Origin: Luteolibacter sp. SL250
Lineage (GTDB): Bacteria; Verrucomicrobiota; Verrucomicrobiia; Verrucomicrobiales; Akkermansiaceae
Assembly: GCF_026625605.1 (NCBI RefSeq)
Contig: NZ_CP113054.1
Coordinates: forward strand, 1,240,001-1,304,000
Length of the DNA stretch: 64,000 nt
Direction: 5' to 3'
Shown: positions 17,439 to 26,486 of the stretch, one piece after another
Position numbering within the stretch: position 1 is the first letter of the stretch
Layout: each line of letters opens with the position of its first letter
Position numbers and translations under genes: made by a program
The notes under the pieces: model-generated
What the model was told of the DNA's origin: nothing
What the model saw: the letters and a program-made list of their open reading frames with translations, nothing else
Database searches by the model: none

Positions 17439-17632
17439 AGGTAGTTCGTTGTGACCTGGCAATTATGGCGAGATAACCTGCCCCCGCAACCCAAAGAGAA
17501 CGATTTTCCATGGAAATATCCGGAGGTTCGATTTTTCCCGGAACTTCATGGTTTCCAAGGATTTTTCCCCTCGTCAAATCGGGTGCCCCTGACTATCCTT
17601 TGGCCGGATATTGAGCGAAACCGAAGGCGACT

Positions 17633-17648
17633 TGGCACGGGGTTTGCT
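17633..17648 (+). promoter_or_regulatory. sigma-54 promoter of glnB
   Basis: TGGCACGGGGTTTGCT matches the RpoN consensus TGGCACG-N4-TTGCW exactly. The GG (-24) and GC (-12) dinucleotides are separated by ten bases as required. Predicted transcription start is about 17660, leaving a short leader before the ATG at 17677. This indicates nitrogen-dependent control through an NtrC-type activator encoded elsewhere. Confidence 0.9.
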
Positions 17649-17673
17649 CTGTATTCCGCACCAATCCGCCTGA

Positions 17674-18024
<351 letters not shown>

Positions 18025-18051
18025 GCCCTTTTGGGATAGCGTTTTTCTGAG

Positions 18052-18083
18052 CCGGCGGTTCCACGGGAACCGCCGGTTTTTTT
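18052..18083 (+). terminator. intrinsic terminator of glnB
   Basis: CCGGCGGTTCC at 18052-18062 pairs perfectly with GGAACCGCCGG at 18066-18076, followed by seven T residues. A classic Rho-independent terminator 27 bases after the glnB stop. Confidence 0.95.
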
Positions 18084-18175
18084 ATCCCTTGGGGAGCGGG
18101 ACAGCGGTTGAATCCCGCCGGATTTTATAATGGCCGCCGGCTGTCCATGGGCCAATCATCCCCGCGACTCCGACG

Positions 18176-18520
18176 ATGAAATTCAATCTTTCCCATGCCG
18201 TTGGCCGTGTCCGCCTCTGTGGACTGCTCGAGGGAGCCTCATTCCTGCTGCTCCTGTTTGTGGCGATGCCGCTGAAATACCTGATGGATCTGCCGATGGC
18301 GGTCCGCTACGTGGGGATGGCACATGGAGTCCTGTTCATTCTCTACGTGCTGCTCATCCTGCTCGCTTGGCTGGATCGGAAGCTCACGGTCAAGAAGTCG
18401 GCGCTGGCGTTCGTCGCGTCGCTGATCCCGTTCGGCCCGTTCCTCATCGACGGCAAGCTGGCGGAGGATGAAAGGGCGGAAGCCGCGGAAGAAGAAAAGG
18501 AATCCGGCGGCGCTGCCTGA
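18176..18520 (+). CDS. DUF3817 integral membrane protein
   Basis: 114 aa with three hydrophobic segments: GLLEGASFLLLLFVAMPLKY, a central GMAHGVLFILYVLLILLAW and a weaker ALAFVASLIPFGPFLID. The GxxEGxSF and HGxLF patterns are the signature of the DUF3817 family (YdzA-like), whose function is unknown. The C-terminal tail is acidic (AEDERAEAAEEEKE). It is convergent with the NAD(P)HX repair gene and has no obvious operon partner. Confidence 0.85.
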   Translation: MKFNLSHAVGRVRLCGLLEGASFLLLLFVAMPLKYLMDLPMAVRYVGMAHGVLFILYVLLILLAWLDRKLTVKKSALAFVASLIPFGPFLIDGKLAEDERAEAAEEEKESGGAA

Positions 18521-18575
18521 GCCGGGTCTGAGGACACGTTGTTCCGCGAACTACCTCCGCATAGGGGTGAACGTC

Positions 18576-20087
18576 CTAGCGGGTGCGTTCCGCCCAGTCC
18601 CGGAACGCGCCGCCGATGCAAGCGTGTACGTGCGTGGGGAGGAGTGATTGCGCGGAAATTTCCGGATCAAGCATGGCTCTTTCCGCCGCCCTGCCGCAGA
18701 TCCAGGCACCGATGGAGGCGGCTTCCAGTGTTGGATTGCCAATGGCAAGCAGGGCACCCACCACGCCGGAGAGCAGATCTCCCTGGCCACCGGTTGCCAT
18801 CCCCGGGGTGCCCGTAGGATTGAACCAGAGTGGTCTTTCTTTCCGGGTCACCACCGTCCTGCAGCCTTTGAGGAGCACGGTGGCGGAGGTGCGGTCCGCG
18901 AAGGTGCGGGCGGCGTCCTCGCGTGGCAACCTCACCAGATCCGGGGCCAGCCGCCTGAACTCGCCGGGGTGGGGGGTGAGAAGATGGTTTTCCCGGAGGA
19001 GGGTGGGATCCCCGGGAGAGAGGAGGTTGAGGGCCTCCGCATCGATCACCGTGGGCAGCGGAGAGGCCAGAATCGCTTCCCGCAGGGAGCGGTGGTACCC
19101 CGGATCGGTCGAGTGGAGTCCGCAGCCGATGACGAGGGCGTCGTAGCGCTGCGAGAGGATCTCCCGGGGATCCTTGCAGGTCCGGAGAATGATTTCAGGG
19201 GGGAGCCGCCCGCTCACGAAGGGGATGGCTTCCTGCGGCAGGTGGAGGGTGACCAGACCCGCGCCTCCGGCGAGCGCGCCCATGGAGGCGAGCACGGCTG
19301 CGCCGCTGTATTCGCGGGAACCTGCCAGGATGCCCACCCGGCCGGCTTTTCCTTTGTGGAAATTGAACGGACGTGGCTCGTGGATGGAGCGGATCGAGTG
19401 AGGTCCGGCCAACTGGTGGCCGCCGGTGTCCACAGGGGCGAGGGCATCGACCGGAACGAGGTGGAGCGCGCCGACCGCATCCGCCGCATGTTCGAAGAGC
19501 AGTCCTTGTTTCGGAGCGCCGATCATGAAGGTGGCATCCGCGGTGACAGCACCTGGATGAACTTCTCCGGTGTCCGGATCCACCCCGGATGGAAGGTCCA
19601 GGGCAATGACTTTCGCGCCGAAGTGGTTCCTGATTTCCTCCATTTCCCGTGCGAGCGAAAGCAGAGGTTCCCGCAACGCTCCGTTGGCACCGATGCCAAC
19701 CAAGGCATCGAGCAGCACCAGCGGTTGGTCCGCCTGGATCACTTCCAGGATGTCAGGGAGCGGGCCGGGTTCTCCAATGACTCCGGCGGTCTCCAGCAGG
19801 GAAAGTTTCTCCAACGTCAGCGGTGCCCAACGGTCCCGGGGATGGGCGCAGCGCATCATGATGCGCCAGCCGTGGAACATGCTGAGCGTGCGCAGCGCCA
19901 CGAATGCGTCACCGGCATTATGTCCCTTGCCCAGATACGCTACGATGGTCCCGGGCTTGGGGAAAATTCTGGAAATCGAGCAGGCAAGACGCTCTCCGGC
20001 AGCCTGCATGAGGGTGGATTCCGTCCATGGACCGGCGAGTGCCGCCGCCTCGATGGAGCGCATTTCGCGGACGGTCAGCGCCTTCAT
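18576..20087 (-). CDS. nnr: bifunctional NAD(P)HX epimerase / ADP- or ATP-dependent NAD(P)HX dehydratase
   Basis: 503 aa, the standard size of the fusion. The N-terminal YjeF domain (about 1-215) begins MKALTVREMRSIEAAAL and contains YLGKGHNAGDAFVA, which corresponds to the GxGNNGGDG loop, and the IALDLPSGVDPDTG substrate segment. The C-terminal ribokinase-like domain (about 235-495) has GRVGILAGSREYSGAAVL, LLTPHPGEFRRL and GTPGMATGGQGDLLSG, with the catalytic Asp preserved although the usual GTGD/GSGD reads GQGD. It repairs hydrated NADH and NADPH. Start is 20 bases after the stop of the amidase gene upstream, so the two share a transcript. Confidence 0.95.
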   Translation of the reverse strand: MKALTVREMRSIEAAALAGPWTESTLMQAAGERLACSISRIFPKPGTIVAYLGKGHNAGDAFVALRTLSMFHGWRIMMRCAHPRDRWAPLTLEKLSLLETAGVIGEPGPLPDILEVIQADQPLVLLDALVGIGANGALREPLLSLAREMEEIRNHFGAKVIALDLPSGVDPDTGEVHPGAVTADATFMIGAPKQGLLFEHAADAVGALHLVPVDALAPVDTGGHQLAGPHSIRSIHEPRPFNFHKGKAGRVGILAGSREYSGAAVLASMGALAGGAGLVTLHLPQEAIPFVSGRLPPEIILRTCKDPREILSQRYDALVIGCGLHSTDPGYHRSLREAILASPLPTVIDAEALNLLSPGDPTLLRENHLLTPHPGEFRRLAPDLVRLPREDAARTFADRTSATVLLKGCRTVVTRKERPLWFNPTGTPGMATGGQGDLLSGVVGALLAIGNPTLEAASIGAWICGRAAERAMLDPEISAQSLLPTHVHACIGGAFRDWAERTR

Positions 20088-20107
20088 CCGTGGAAGACGG
20101 ATGGGCT

Positions 20108-20701
20108 TCAGTCGTTGTAGCGGTGGATGCCCTCCGCGATGCCGCGGGCGAGGGAGTCACGGAACCAGGCGGACTTCATGCGGTCGCGCTCGCTCTTGCA
20201 GCTCACGAACCCGCACTCCACGAGGATGGACGGGATGTTCGTGTGCCGGATGACGTAGTAGCGGGCGTACTTCGAACCGCGGTTCACGGCACGCACGCGC
20301 TTCAGGATGCTGCTCTGCACCAGGCTGGACAGGCGGGAGCTGTCGGAGCGGTTGTAGAAGGTCTCCAGTCCGCTCACGTCCTGCTTCCAGGTGTAGTTGT
20401 AGTGGACGCTGACGAAGATGGCGTTCTTCTGGCGGTTGGCGATGGCCACCCGCTGCGGCAGGGAGATGAAGTAGTCGCTGCGGCGGGTGACGATGGTCTT
20501 GTAACCCATGTTCTTGAGATGACCCTCCAGCCTCATCGCGGTGTCGAGGGCCAGATGCTTCTCATAGACCCGGCCCCATTGGCCGCCTTTGTCATGTCCA
20601 CCGTGGCCTGGATCAATCACCACGGTGCGGAATTTGGCGTCTGCGGAAACTCCAAAGGCAAAGAACGCCAATACAGTCAGAGTTTTGAGGAAGGTGCGCA
20701 T
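20108..20701 (-). CDS. N-acetylmuramoyl-L-alanine amidase (Amidase_3), secreted
   Basis: 197 aa, a minimal AmiC-type catalytic domain behind a signal peptide (MRTFLKTLTVLAFFAFGVSADA). Zinc ligands are visible: His in VVIDPGHGG, His in FVSVHYNY, and the catalytic Glu in SILVECGFVS; the second Glu ligand is presumably in VYEKHLAL. There is no AMIN or LysM targeting domain, so it may depend on an activator for localisation. It cleaves the bond between muramic acid and L-alanine in peptidoglycan. The upstream region (20702-20840) is markedly AT-rich and probably contains the promoter. Confidence 0.93.
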   Translation of the reverse strand: MRTFLKTLTVLAFFAFGVSADAKFRTVVIDPGHGGHDKGGQWGRVYEKHLALDTAMRLEGHLKNMGYKTIVTRRSDYFISLPQRVAIANRQKNAIFVSVHYNYTWKQDVSGLETFYNRSDSSRLSSLVQSSILKRVRAVNRGSKYARYYVIRHTNIPSILVECGFVSCKSERDRMKSAWFRDSLARGIAEGIHRYND

Positions 20702-20844
20702 GGCTCGGGAAAAGGTGAAAACTGTTAAGATTTATTGATATTTTTTAAAACTTGTAAAGTTTTATTTCGGAAGCGTGAAAGAATTTTCCGGCGTATGGGA
20801 GGAAGATCCCCTCCGCAGACGGATCCGACGGTTCGGATAAAATT

Positions 20845-21714
20845 TTATTCGTAGAGAAAGGCGGGGCGGTCGGACGCCTTGCGTGCTTTCGCTTTGGCGG
20901 CTGCCGCCGCTTGGGGATCGTAAGGGATACTGTTGCCAACCATCACCTGTCCGGTGGCGGAGGTCAGAAGCATGGGATCCCCCTGCGGGCCGCGTTGGTG
21001 GATCTCGCGGCGGGTCATCCGGCCATCGCTGTCCACCTCACAGTGAACATACATGGTGGGGGTGGAGAGGAACAGGACGTGGAGACGTTGGTTGCGGTCC
21101 ACGGTGACGGTGGGCTTCCGGATGGAAAGGCAGTCACCCATGGGGAAGGTCCGCAGTGGCATGCCGGTCCGGTTGTCAACGACCTGGGCGTAGATCTGGG
21201 CGGCCTGACGGCCATTGAAATTGATGACACGGAACTCCCGGGTATGGCCGGGGCGGTTCGGGATGCCGACTTTCTGGCTCCAGTAAAGGCGGCCGGGATC
21301 CAGGTTGAAGATGGCGCGGTTGGTGGCGGTGTCGCCCTCCTGGCCCGGCATCCGGACGACCGCGGCGACGGAAAAGTTCCCCGGCTCCACCAGGTAGAAA
21401 TGCTGCGTCAGGTCGACTTCCCGCGCCATTGACTGGCCGGCGCCGATTTTCAATGCGCCGAAGGTGGTGCGGCGTGGTGAACTGACTGGCTGGCCGTTGA
21501 GGTTGCGGATCAGGAAATCCAGCCACTGCTGGCGGTTGTCATTCTGCAGCACCAGGTCCCGGCCGGAGTGGTTGGTGATCGTGACGATCGCGATGACCGG
21601 TTCTCCCGCAACGTGTTGCGTCTTCGCGAGACGCAGTGAGGTGACGAGCTGGCCATGTGCCGCGCCCGCAAGAAGGGCGATGGGGAGGAGGAAGCGAAGA
21701 AATCCGGACATCAT
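20845..21714 (-). CDS. secreted hypothetical protein, 289 aa
   Basis: Has a signal peptide (MMSGFLRFLLPIALLAGAAHGQ). The mature part begins LVTSLRLAKTQHVAGEPVIAIVTITNHSGRDL, an immunoglobulin-like beta-sandwich pattern for an N-terminal domain, and continues with a second beta-rich half containing YWSQKVGIPNRPGHTREF and VDRNQRLHVLFLSTPTMYVH. The C-terminal 30 residues are Ala/Lys-rich. I recognise no named family; proteins of this type are common as envelope proteins in Verrucomicrobiales. It is encoded alone on the minus strand. Confidence 0.75.
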   Translation of the reverse strand: MMSGFLRFLLPIALLAGAAHGQLVTSLRLAKTQHVAGEPVIAIVTITNHSGRDLVLQNDNRQQWLDFLIRNLNGQPVSSPRRTTFGALKIGAGQSMAREVDLTQHFYLVEPGNFSVAAVVRMPGQEGDTATNRAIFNLDPGRLYWSQKVGIPNRPGHTREFRVINFNGRQAAQIYAQVVDNRTGMPLRTFPMGDCLSIRKPTVTVDRNQRLHVLFLSTPTMYVHCEVDSDGRMTRREIHQRGPQGDPMLLTSATGQVMVGNSIPYDPQAAAAAKAKARKASDRPAFLYE

Positions 21715-21776
21715 CAGGCTCGGACCATTACCGGAGACTCACGCGCCCGTCAATCTAACGGAAGCGGAGAATTGCC

Positions 21777-22850
21777 TCATTCGTCGCCATCCGGGTAGAG
21801 TTGGTGGTATTTGATGGCCTCCACCGCCACTGCCGCCGCGGTGCCGAAGATGGTTTCGACGCTGGCAGTCCGGGGGATCTGGGCGGCGGGGCGTGCCAGT
21901 CCGAGGATGAGCTGGCCGTAGTTCTGCGCTCCGGCGACGTGCTGGAGGAGCTTCAGCGAGATGTGGGCGGCGTCCAGGTTCGGGAATACCAGCACGTCGG
22001 CGGTCTGGCGTTGATCCGCACCGGGGAGCTTCACTTCGGAGGCGACCGGATCCAGCGCGACATCCGCCTGGATTTCGCCCTCGATCTCGATGTCGAGGAA
22101 TTTGCTCAGGGCGATCTCCCGCGCGAGCGTGGCGGCTGCGGCCATTTTCCGGGCGTCCGGAGTACCTGCGGAGCCCTTGGTGGAGTGGCTCAGCATGGCG
22201 ACGTGGACCTTCCTGCCGAGGAAGTGGTGGGCGAGCTTGCCGGTCTCGATCGCGATGGCGGCGAGTTGCTGGATGTCCGGGTTCGGCACCAGGCCGGTGT
22301 CCGCCAGGAAAAGCACGCCGCTGCCGCCGAGGTGGCGCAGGTGGGTGCCCTCCAGCATGGTGGTGCCGAAGATCTTCGGAACGGAAGAGAGGGGCTTGAT
22401 CGTGTTGATCAGCGCACGGAAATAGAACGCCGGGAGGGCCATGTTGCCTCCCACGACCGCGTCCGCCTGCCCGTACTGGACCATCAGCGCGCCGTAGTAG
22501 TGGGGCTTCGACACGAGCTCCTCCGGGGAGGCGAGCTGGACGTTGCGGTAGCGGGCCATGTTCTCCACGCGCTGGCAGAAAAGCTTGAAGTCCGTGGAGA
22601 GCGGAGGGTCGATGGTGTGGATGAAGCGCATGGAGACTTCATGCTCCTTCGCGATGTTGCGGATGCGCTCCCGGTTCCCGAGGAGGATGGGGGCGACGGC
22701 CTCCATTTCCACCAGCCGTGCGGCTGCCTGGATCACCCGCAGATCCTCACCCTCCGTGAACACGACCCGTTTCGGGTGCCGGCGGAGCTGTTCGATCAGT
22801 TGTTTGGTGACGGTTCCGTTGGGTGCTGGGTCTTTCGGGAAATCGGTCAT
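21777..22850 (-). CDS. pta: phosphate acetyltransferase
   Basis: 357 aa from ATG 22850 (MTDFPKDPAPNGTVTKQLIE), the size of the compact Pta found in Gram-positive bacteria and lacking the N-terminal DRTGG regulatory domain. Family segments include KRVVFTEGEDLRVIQAA, QYGQADAVVGGN, VLFLADTGLVPNPDIQQL and MLSHSTKGSAGTPDARK, and finally the GLARPAAQIPRTASVETI end. It interconverts acetyl-CoA and acetyl phosphate in overflow metabolism. No acetate kinase gene is adjacent. Divergent from the PHP-domain phosphatase with about 90 bases between starts. Confidence 0.94.
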   Translation of the reverse strand: MTDFPKDPAPNGTVTKQLIEQLRRHPKRVVFTEGEDLRVIQAAARLVEMEAVAPILLGNRERIRNIAKEHEVSMRFIHTIDPPLSTDFKLFCQRVENMARYRNVQLASPEELVSKPHYYGALMVQYGQADAVVGGNMALPAFYFRALINTIKPLSSVPKIFGTTMLEGTHLRHLGGSGVLFLADTGLVPNPDIQQLAAIAIETGKLAHHFLGRKVHVAMLSHSTKGSAGTPDARKMAAAATLAREIALSKFLDIEIEGEIQADVALDPVASEVKLPGADQRQTADVLVFPNLDAAHISLKLLQHVAGAQNYGQLILGLARPAAQIPRTASVETIFGTAAAVAVEAIKYHQLYPDGDE

Positions 22851-22941
22851 TGGGACTCCGGCTCTTGCGCCGTGGAATGAATCTGGATAAAAGCTCCGCG
22901 GCATTCAACCTGTTTCCACCCGATCATTCTGATAGACTGCC

Positions 22942-23736
22942 GTGCCCGCAGATTACCATACCCACACGCCTCTCTGCCGCCATGCGGAGGGGGAGCCGGA
23001 AGACTACGTGGAGGCCGCCATCGCGGCCGGACTCACCGAATATGGCATCTCCGACCATGCCCCGGCCATCCCGGAGCCATTCGACGATTGGCGGATGTCG
23101 GAAAGGGAGTTGCCGGAGTACTTCCACTGGATCAACCGTGCGAAAGCACGTGCCGACGGACGCATCGCCATCCGTTCCGGCCTGGAGTGCGACTGGCTTG
23201 CCGGGTGCGGGCCGTGGATCGCGGACCTTTCCTCCAGGCACGATTGGGACTACCTCATCGGTTCCGTGCACTACCTGGGAGACTGGGATTTCGACAACCC
23301 GAAGTGGCTCGGCCGGTGGGCGGAGAGTGACGTGGAGGCGGTGTGGTCCCACTACTGGAAGACCTACGCGGAAATGGCGGAAGCCGGGATCTTCGACATC
23401 CTGGGACATCCTGACCTGGTGAAGAAATTCTCCCATGTGCCGGGTGGCGACCTCGACCGGTTCTATGAGCCGGTCATCGACGCCATCGCCGCGTCGGGCA
23501 GCGTCATCGAGCTGAACACCGCGGGCTGGCACAAGCCGTGTGCGGAGGCGTATCCGTCGCCGCGTTTCCTGGAACTGGCCTGTTCCGCAGGCATCGGCCT
23601 GGTGATTTCCTCGGACGCGCATGCGCCATCCGAGGTGGCGCGGGATCGTGCCCGTGCCGTGGAGATGGCCAAGGCGGCGGGCTTTACGGAGACGGTGCTG
23701 TTCGAAGGACGGCGGCGGAGCTTCGAGCCGTTGTAG
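22942..23736 (+). CDS. hisK: PHP-domain phosphatase, histidinol-phosphatase type
   Basis: 264 aa beginning with GTG. The PHP metal-binding motifs are complete: DYHTHTPLC (first two His), YGISDHAP (Asp-His), GLECDW (Glu), GSVHYLGDW (His), ILGHPDLVKKF and the final SSDAH. Length and the HYLGDWDFDNP segment match HisK/HolPase of histidine biosynthesis, which dephosphorylates histidinol phosphate. Other his genes are not in the window, so a different sugar or nucleotide phosphate remains possible. Its stop lies three bases from the convergent sugar-kinase stop. Confidence 0.88.
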   Translation: MPADYHTHTPLCRHAEGEPEDYVEAAIAAGLTEYGISDHAPAIPEPFDDWRMSERELPEYFHWINRAKARADGRIAIRSGLECDWLAGCGPWIADLSSRHDWDYLIGSVHYLGDWDFDNPKWLGRWAESDVEAVWSHYWKTYAEMAEAGIFDILGHPDLVKKFSHVPGGDLDRFYEPVIDAIAASGSVIELNTAGWHKPCAEAYPSPRFLELACSAGIGLVISSDAHAPSEVARDRARAVEMAKAAGFTETVLFEGRRRSFEPL

Positions 23737-23739
23737 GGG

Positions 23740-25287
23740 TCACTTCACGCCGGTCATTTCATCGAGCAGGTCGGAGAAGTCATCGAGCGTGTCTTCGTAG
23801 AGATCTTCCAGGGAGCGGTCCGGCTGGAGGCTGGGGCCACTCACCCTGCAGAAGGTTTCCTGGAGGGTGGCAAGGTCGTGTCCGGCGGCGGTTGCGGCGA
23901 TAAGGGCGGCACCGAGAGCGGCGGAGTTCGAGACGTCGATGCGCTCCACCGGTGTCTGGAAAACGTCCGCCGCCACCTGGGCGATGCCGTCGTTCTTCGA
24001 GGCCCCGCCGGTGAGCAGGAGACGGTTGGGTTTGACTCCCATCCATTCGGAGTGGAGCCGCATGTTGAGGAACTGGCCTTCCAGCAGGGCGCGGACTTCC
24101 AGGTCCGGTGTGGGCTCTTCCTGGAAGTCCATGAACGGCTCCTCGAAGTCGAACCGGGGGGTGATCTCCGGGCCGAAGAAGGGCAGCATGAGGTTCATCC
24201 CGGCGGAGGCCTTCGTGGTGGACAACGCTTCCTTGTCGAACGCGGACCAGTCGAGGCCGAGCGCGTCCCGCAGCGCCTCGCGGGCGAGCGAACCGTTGCG
24301 GAAGACGATGATGGACATGAAGCCGCCCGCCGGGTTTCCGAAGACATGGCCGAAGCCGTTGGGGTCCGTGAGGGGATCCGGCATGGCGGCGAAGAGGGTG
24401 TCGCTGGTGCCGAGGGAGATGACGACGTTGCCGGGTGTGCTTGCCCCCATGCCGACCAGCGAGGCCGGATTGTCCCCGGTGAAGGGGCAGATGCGGCAGT
24501 CCGCCGGCAGGCGGAATTTCTCCGTGAAATAGCGGCTGATGGTGCCGCGGAAGTCGGTGGCTGACTGCGGAGGCAGCAGCTTCGGAGCGAGGTCCGGGGC
24601 GGTGATTTCGAGAAGCCGGGGGTCCCAGCGCAGGTCGGCCAGATTCAGGAGGTTCATCCCCGCGCCGTCGCCGAAGTCGATGGGCATGGATTCTCCGGCG
24701 AGGATGGATGCGATGAACGAGCTGACCAGATGGATGCGCGCCGTGTGGGACCATGCGAGAGGATCCGCTTTCGAGAACCGGCGGATCTGCGGGCCGGTGA
24801 AGCGTTCGGTCGCATTCGAGCCGGAGATCTGGCAGAGTTTCTTGTTGCCGCCGGCGGCCCTGGCGATTTCACGGCATTCCGTCCCGGTGGAGGTATCCAT
24901 CCAGATGGGGGAGGTGGCGCGGCTTAGGGCCGGGGCGACCTGCGGAGAGAGGGCCTTTGTGGGATCGAGGTCCGCGAGCCGCTGGTCGAAGGTGGCGTCC
25001 AGATAGACGGAACCATGCTGCTGGCCGGAACCGCCGATGGCACGGATGAGGGAAAGGTCGGTGGCCGAGGAGAGCCGGGTGAACAGGAGATCGAGCGCCT
25101 CCACCCACATCAGCGGGTTCGCATGGACCTCGCCGTGCGGGCCGTCGGGGATGAAGCCGCTGGGACTCTGGAAATGGGGGAGATCCTTTCCGAAGTTCAC
25201 CGCCATCTGGCAGGTGATGGCGCCGCTGGCGGGATCGATGATGACCGCGGTGAGGGATTGGGTGGAGGAGTCGAGGCCGAGGAACAT
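23740..25287 (-). CDS. FGGY-family carbohydrate kinase (xylulokinase-like)
   Basis: 515 aa from ATG 25287 (MFLGLDSSTQSLTAVII). FGGY features are seen in order: the N-terminal phosphate loop GLDSSTQS, the GGSGQQHGSVYL segment that holds the substrate-binding QQH typical of xylulokinase, SPIWMDTST, the GDNPASLVGMG and VISLGTSDTLFA pair, and the LLLTGGASKNDGIAQVAADV ATP-binding segment. It phosphorylates a pentulose or related sugar, most likely D-xylulose, at position 5. No xylose isomerase is adjacent. The upstream ORF extension to 25368 overlaps the terminator of the porin gene and is not used. Confidence 0.88.
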   Translation of the reverse strand: MFLGLDSSTQSLTAVIIDPASGAITCQMAVNFGKDLPHFQSPSGFIPDGPHGEVHANPLMWVEALDLLFTRLSSATDLSLIRAIGGSGQQHGSVYLDATFDQRLADLDPTKALSPQVAPALSRATSPIWMDTSTGTECREIARAAGGNKKLCQISGSNATERFTGPQIRRFSKADPLAWSHTARIHLVSSFIASILAGESMPIDFGDGAGMNLLNLADLRWDPRLLEITAPDLAPKLLPPQSATDFRGTISRYFTEKFRLPADCRICPFTGDNPASLVGMGASTPGNVVISLGTSDTLFAAMPDPLTDPNGFGHVFGNPAGGFMSIIVFRNGSLAREALRDALGLDWSAFDKEALSTTKASAGMNLMLPFFGPEITPRFDFEEPFMDFQEEPTPDLEVRALLEGQFLNMRLHSEWMGVKPNRLLLTGGASKNDGIAQVAADVFQTPVERIDVSNSAALGAALIAATAAGHDLATLQETFCRVSGPSLQPDRSLEDLYEDTLDDFSDLLDEMTGVK

Positions 25288-25366
25288 GGGATGATGTGGA
25301 TGAGAGCAGCGGCGTGGTGCGGGGTCGATGGAAGAGATCGTGGACACGTTTTTTTCGGCGCGGCAC

Positions 25367-25397
25367 AAAAAAAGAGCGGTCGCTCGCGCGACCGCTC
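25367..25397 (-). terminator. intrinsic terminator of the TorF-like gene
   Basis: On the minus strand GAGCGGTCGC and GCGACCGCTC form a perfect ten-base stem around a four-base loop, followed by seven T residues. It ends the transcript of the outer-membrane protein gene at 25425-26135. Confidence 0.95.
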
Positions 25398-25424
25398 CTG
25401 TAATCGTTCGAATTCCGGAAGGAA

Positions 25425-26135
25425 TCAGAAGCTGACGCTGATCATCGCGCCGCCGACGAACTCGTTCTCAAGGCCGGCGTTGAGGGTATCAACATCGTCG
25501 CTGAGGGACCAGGTGTAGGCCGCGAACGGGGTGAGCTTGGCGTTCTCCACGAATTCGTAGTCGAGCGAGACCTTGGTGGTCACGTGGGCAAGTTGGCCGT
25601 GCTCCGCGTAGTAACCGAGGGCGGTTCCGACGTTCAGGTCGAGGCAGGAGTTGAGCTCCCAGCTCTTGCTGAGGTCAAGTTGTGCGTAACCGTCGTTGTC
25701 GGTCTCGATGTCCCAGAAGTAGGTGAGGGACGCGGTGAGGAAGCCGAGGTCCTTGGCGATGCCGAAGGTCACTTCCTGTGCGTCATCCACGCCGGCGCGG
25801 TCGAAGTTGTGGTACCAGATGTAGCCGACGGAAGCTTCGAGGAAGCCGAAGTCCTTGGTGGCCTTGCCGTACAGGTCGAGCTCATCGGCGCTGCCGTTGC
25901 CCGGGGTGTCGAAGGAACCGTACCAAGCACCGGCGCTCAGGGCGAGTCCGGCAGCTTCGGTGGAGACATCGAAACCAGTTTCGATAAGGTCCGCACCCAG
26001 GTTCTGGCCGCGGAAGATATACTCGCTGGTGTAGCCTGCGTGGAGGTTGTAGCTGAGGTCGATCGCCGAAGCGTTGCCGGCCGCGAGAGCGGACACAGCT
26101 GCCAGGGCGCCGATGAGTTTGCTGTAGTTGCGCAT
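25425..26135 (-). CDS. TorF-family putative outer-membrane porin
   Basis: 236 aa. Signal peptide MRNYSKLIGALAAVSALAAGNASA followed by IDLSYNLHAGYTSEYIFRGQNLG, which is the start signature of the TorF family (TIGR02001: a beta-barrel beginning with a YxSxYxFRG strand). Alternating hydrophobic residues continue throughout, and the chain ends in Phe (MISVSF), the C-terminal signal for outer-membrane insertion. Shares a 350-base divergent region with amtB, whose sigma-54 promoter lies there, so a role in nitrogen-compound uptake is plausible but inferred only from position. Confidence 0.88.
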   Translation of the reverse strand: MRNYSKLIGALAAVSALAAGNASAIDLSYNLHAGYTSEYIFRGQNLGADLIETGFDVSTEAAGLALSAGAWYGSFDTPGNGSADELDLYGKATKDFGFLEASVGYIWYHNFDRAGVDDAQEVTFGIAKDLGFLTASLTYFWDIETDNDGYAQLDLSKSWELNSCLDLNVGTALGYYAEHGQLAHVTTKVSLDYEFVENAKLTPFAAYTWSLSDDVDTLNAGLENEFVGGAMISVSF

Positions 26136-26411
26136 CTTGTTTGTTGGTTGTGTGGGTTGCTGCTGCTCCCTCTCCGTGATCCTGTTGGTGATCCCGGAGA
26201 GAGGGGGCAGACGGATGGAAACACGCGTGCCGGAGGCCTGCGGGAAGACATCTTGGAAGAGCTATTTAGCTTTTCCTAACGATTTGTCCAGCAGCTTTTA
26301 GGCATGCGGCTTACGCCGTCGCAACCGAGGGTTAGATGGTTAGGTTGGGCAGCGCAAGAGGAATGGGCTGAATGTTTTGCGGAGGATGGAAGGGGGATGA
26401 ACCGGAAAAGT

Positions 26412-26427
26412 TGGCATGGGCCATGCT
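26412..26427 (+). promoter_or_regulatory. sigma-54 promoter of amtB
   Basis: TGGCATGGGCCATGCT fits TGGCACG-N4-TTGCW with one mismatch in each half and the invariant GG and GC ten bases apart. Start of transcription would be about 26438, 49 bases before the ATG chosen for amtB. The remainder of the 350-base gap between the divergent TorF-like and amtB genes shows no other clear element. Confidence 0.75.
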
Positions 26428-26486
26428 TTTGTCGGGTCGCCGTCCTCAAGTCGAGGCGGAGAATCATCCGATCAACCCTGACCACC

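Noticed and set aside
20745-20939. 64-codon minus-strand frame upstream of the amidase region
   Set aside because: Runs into the C-terminal part of the 289-aa secreted-protein gene in another frame and has no start context.
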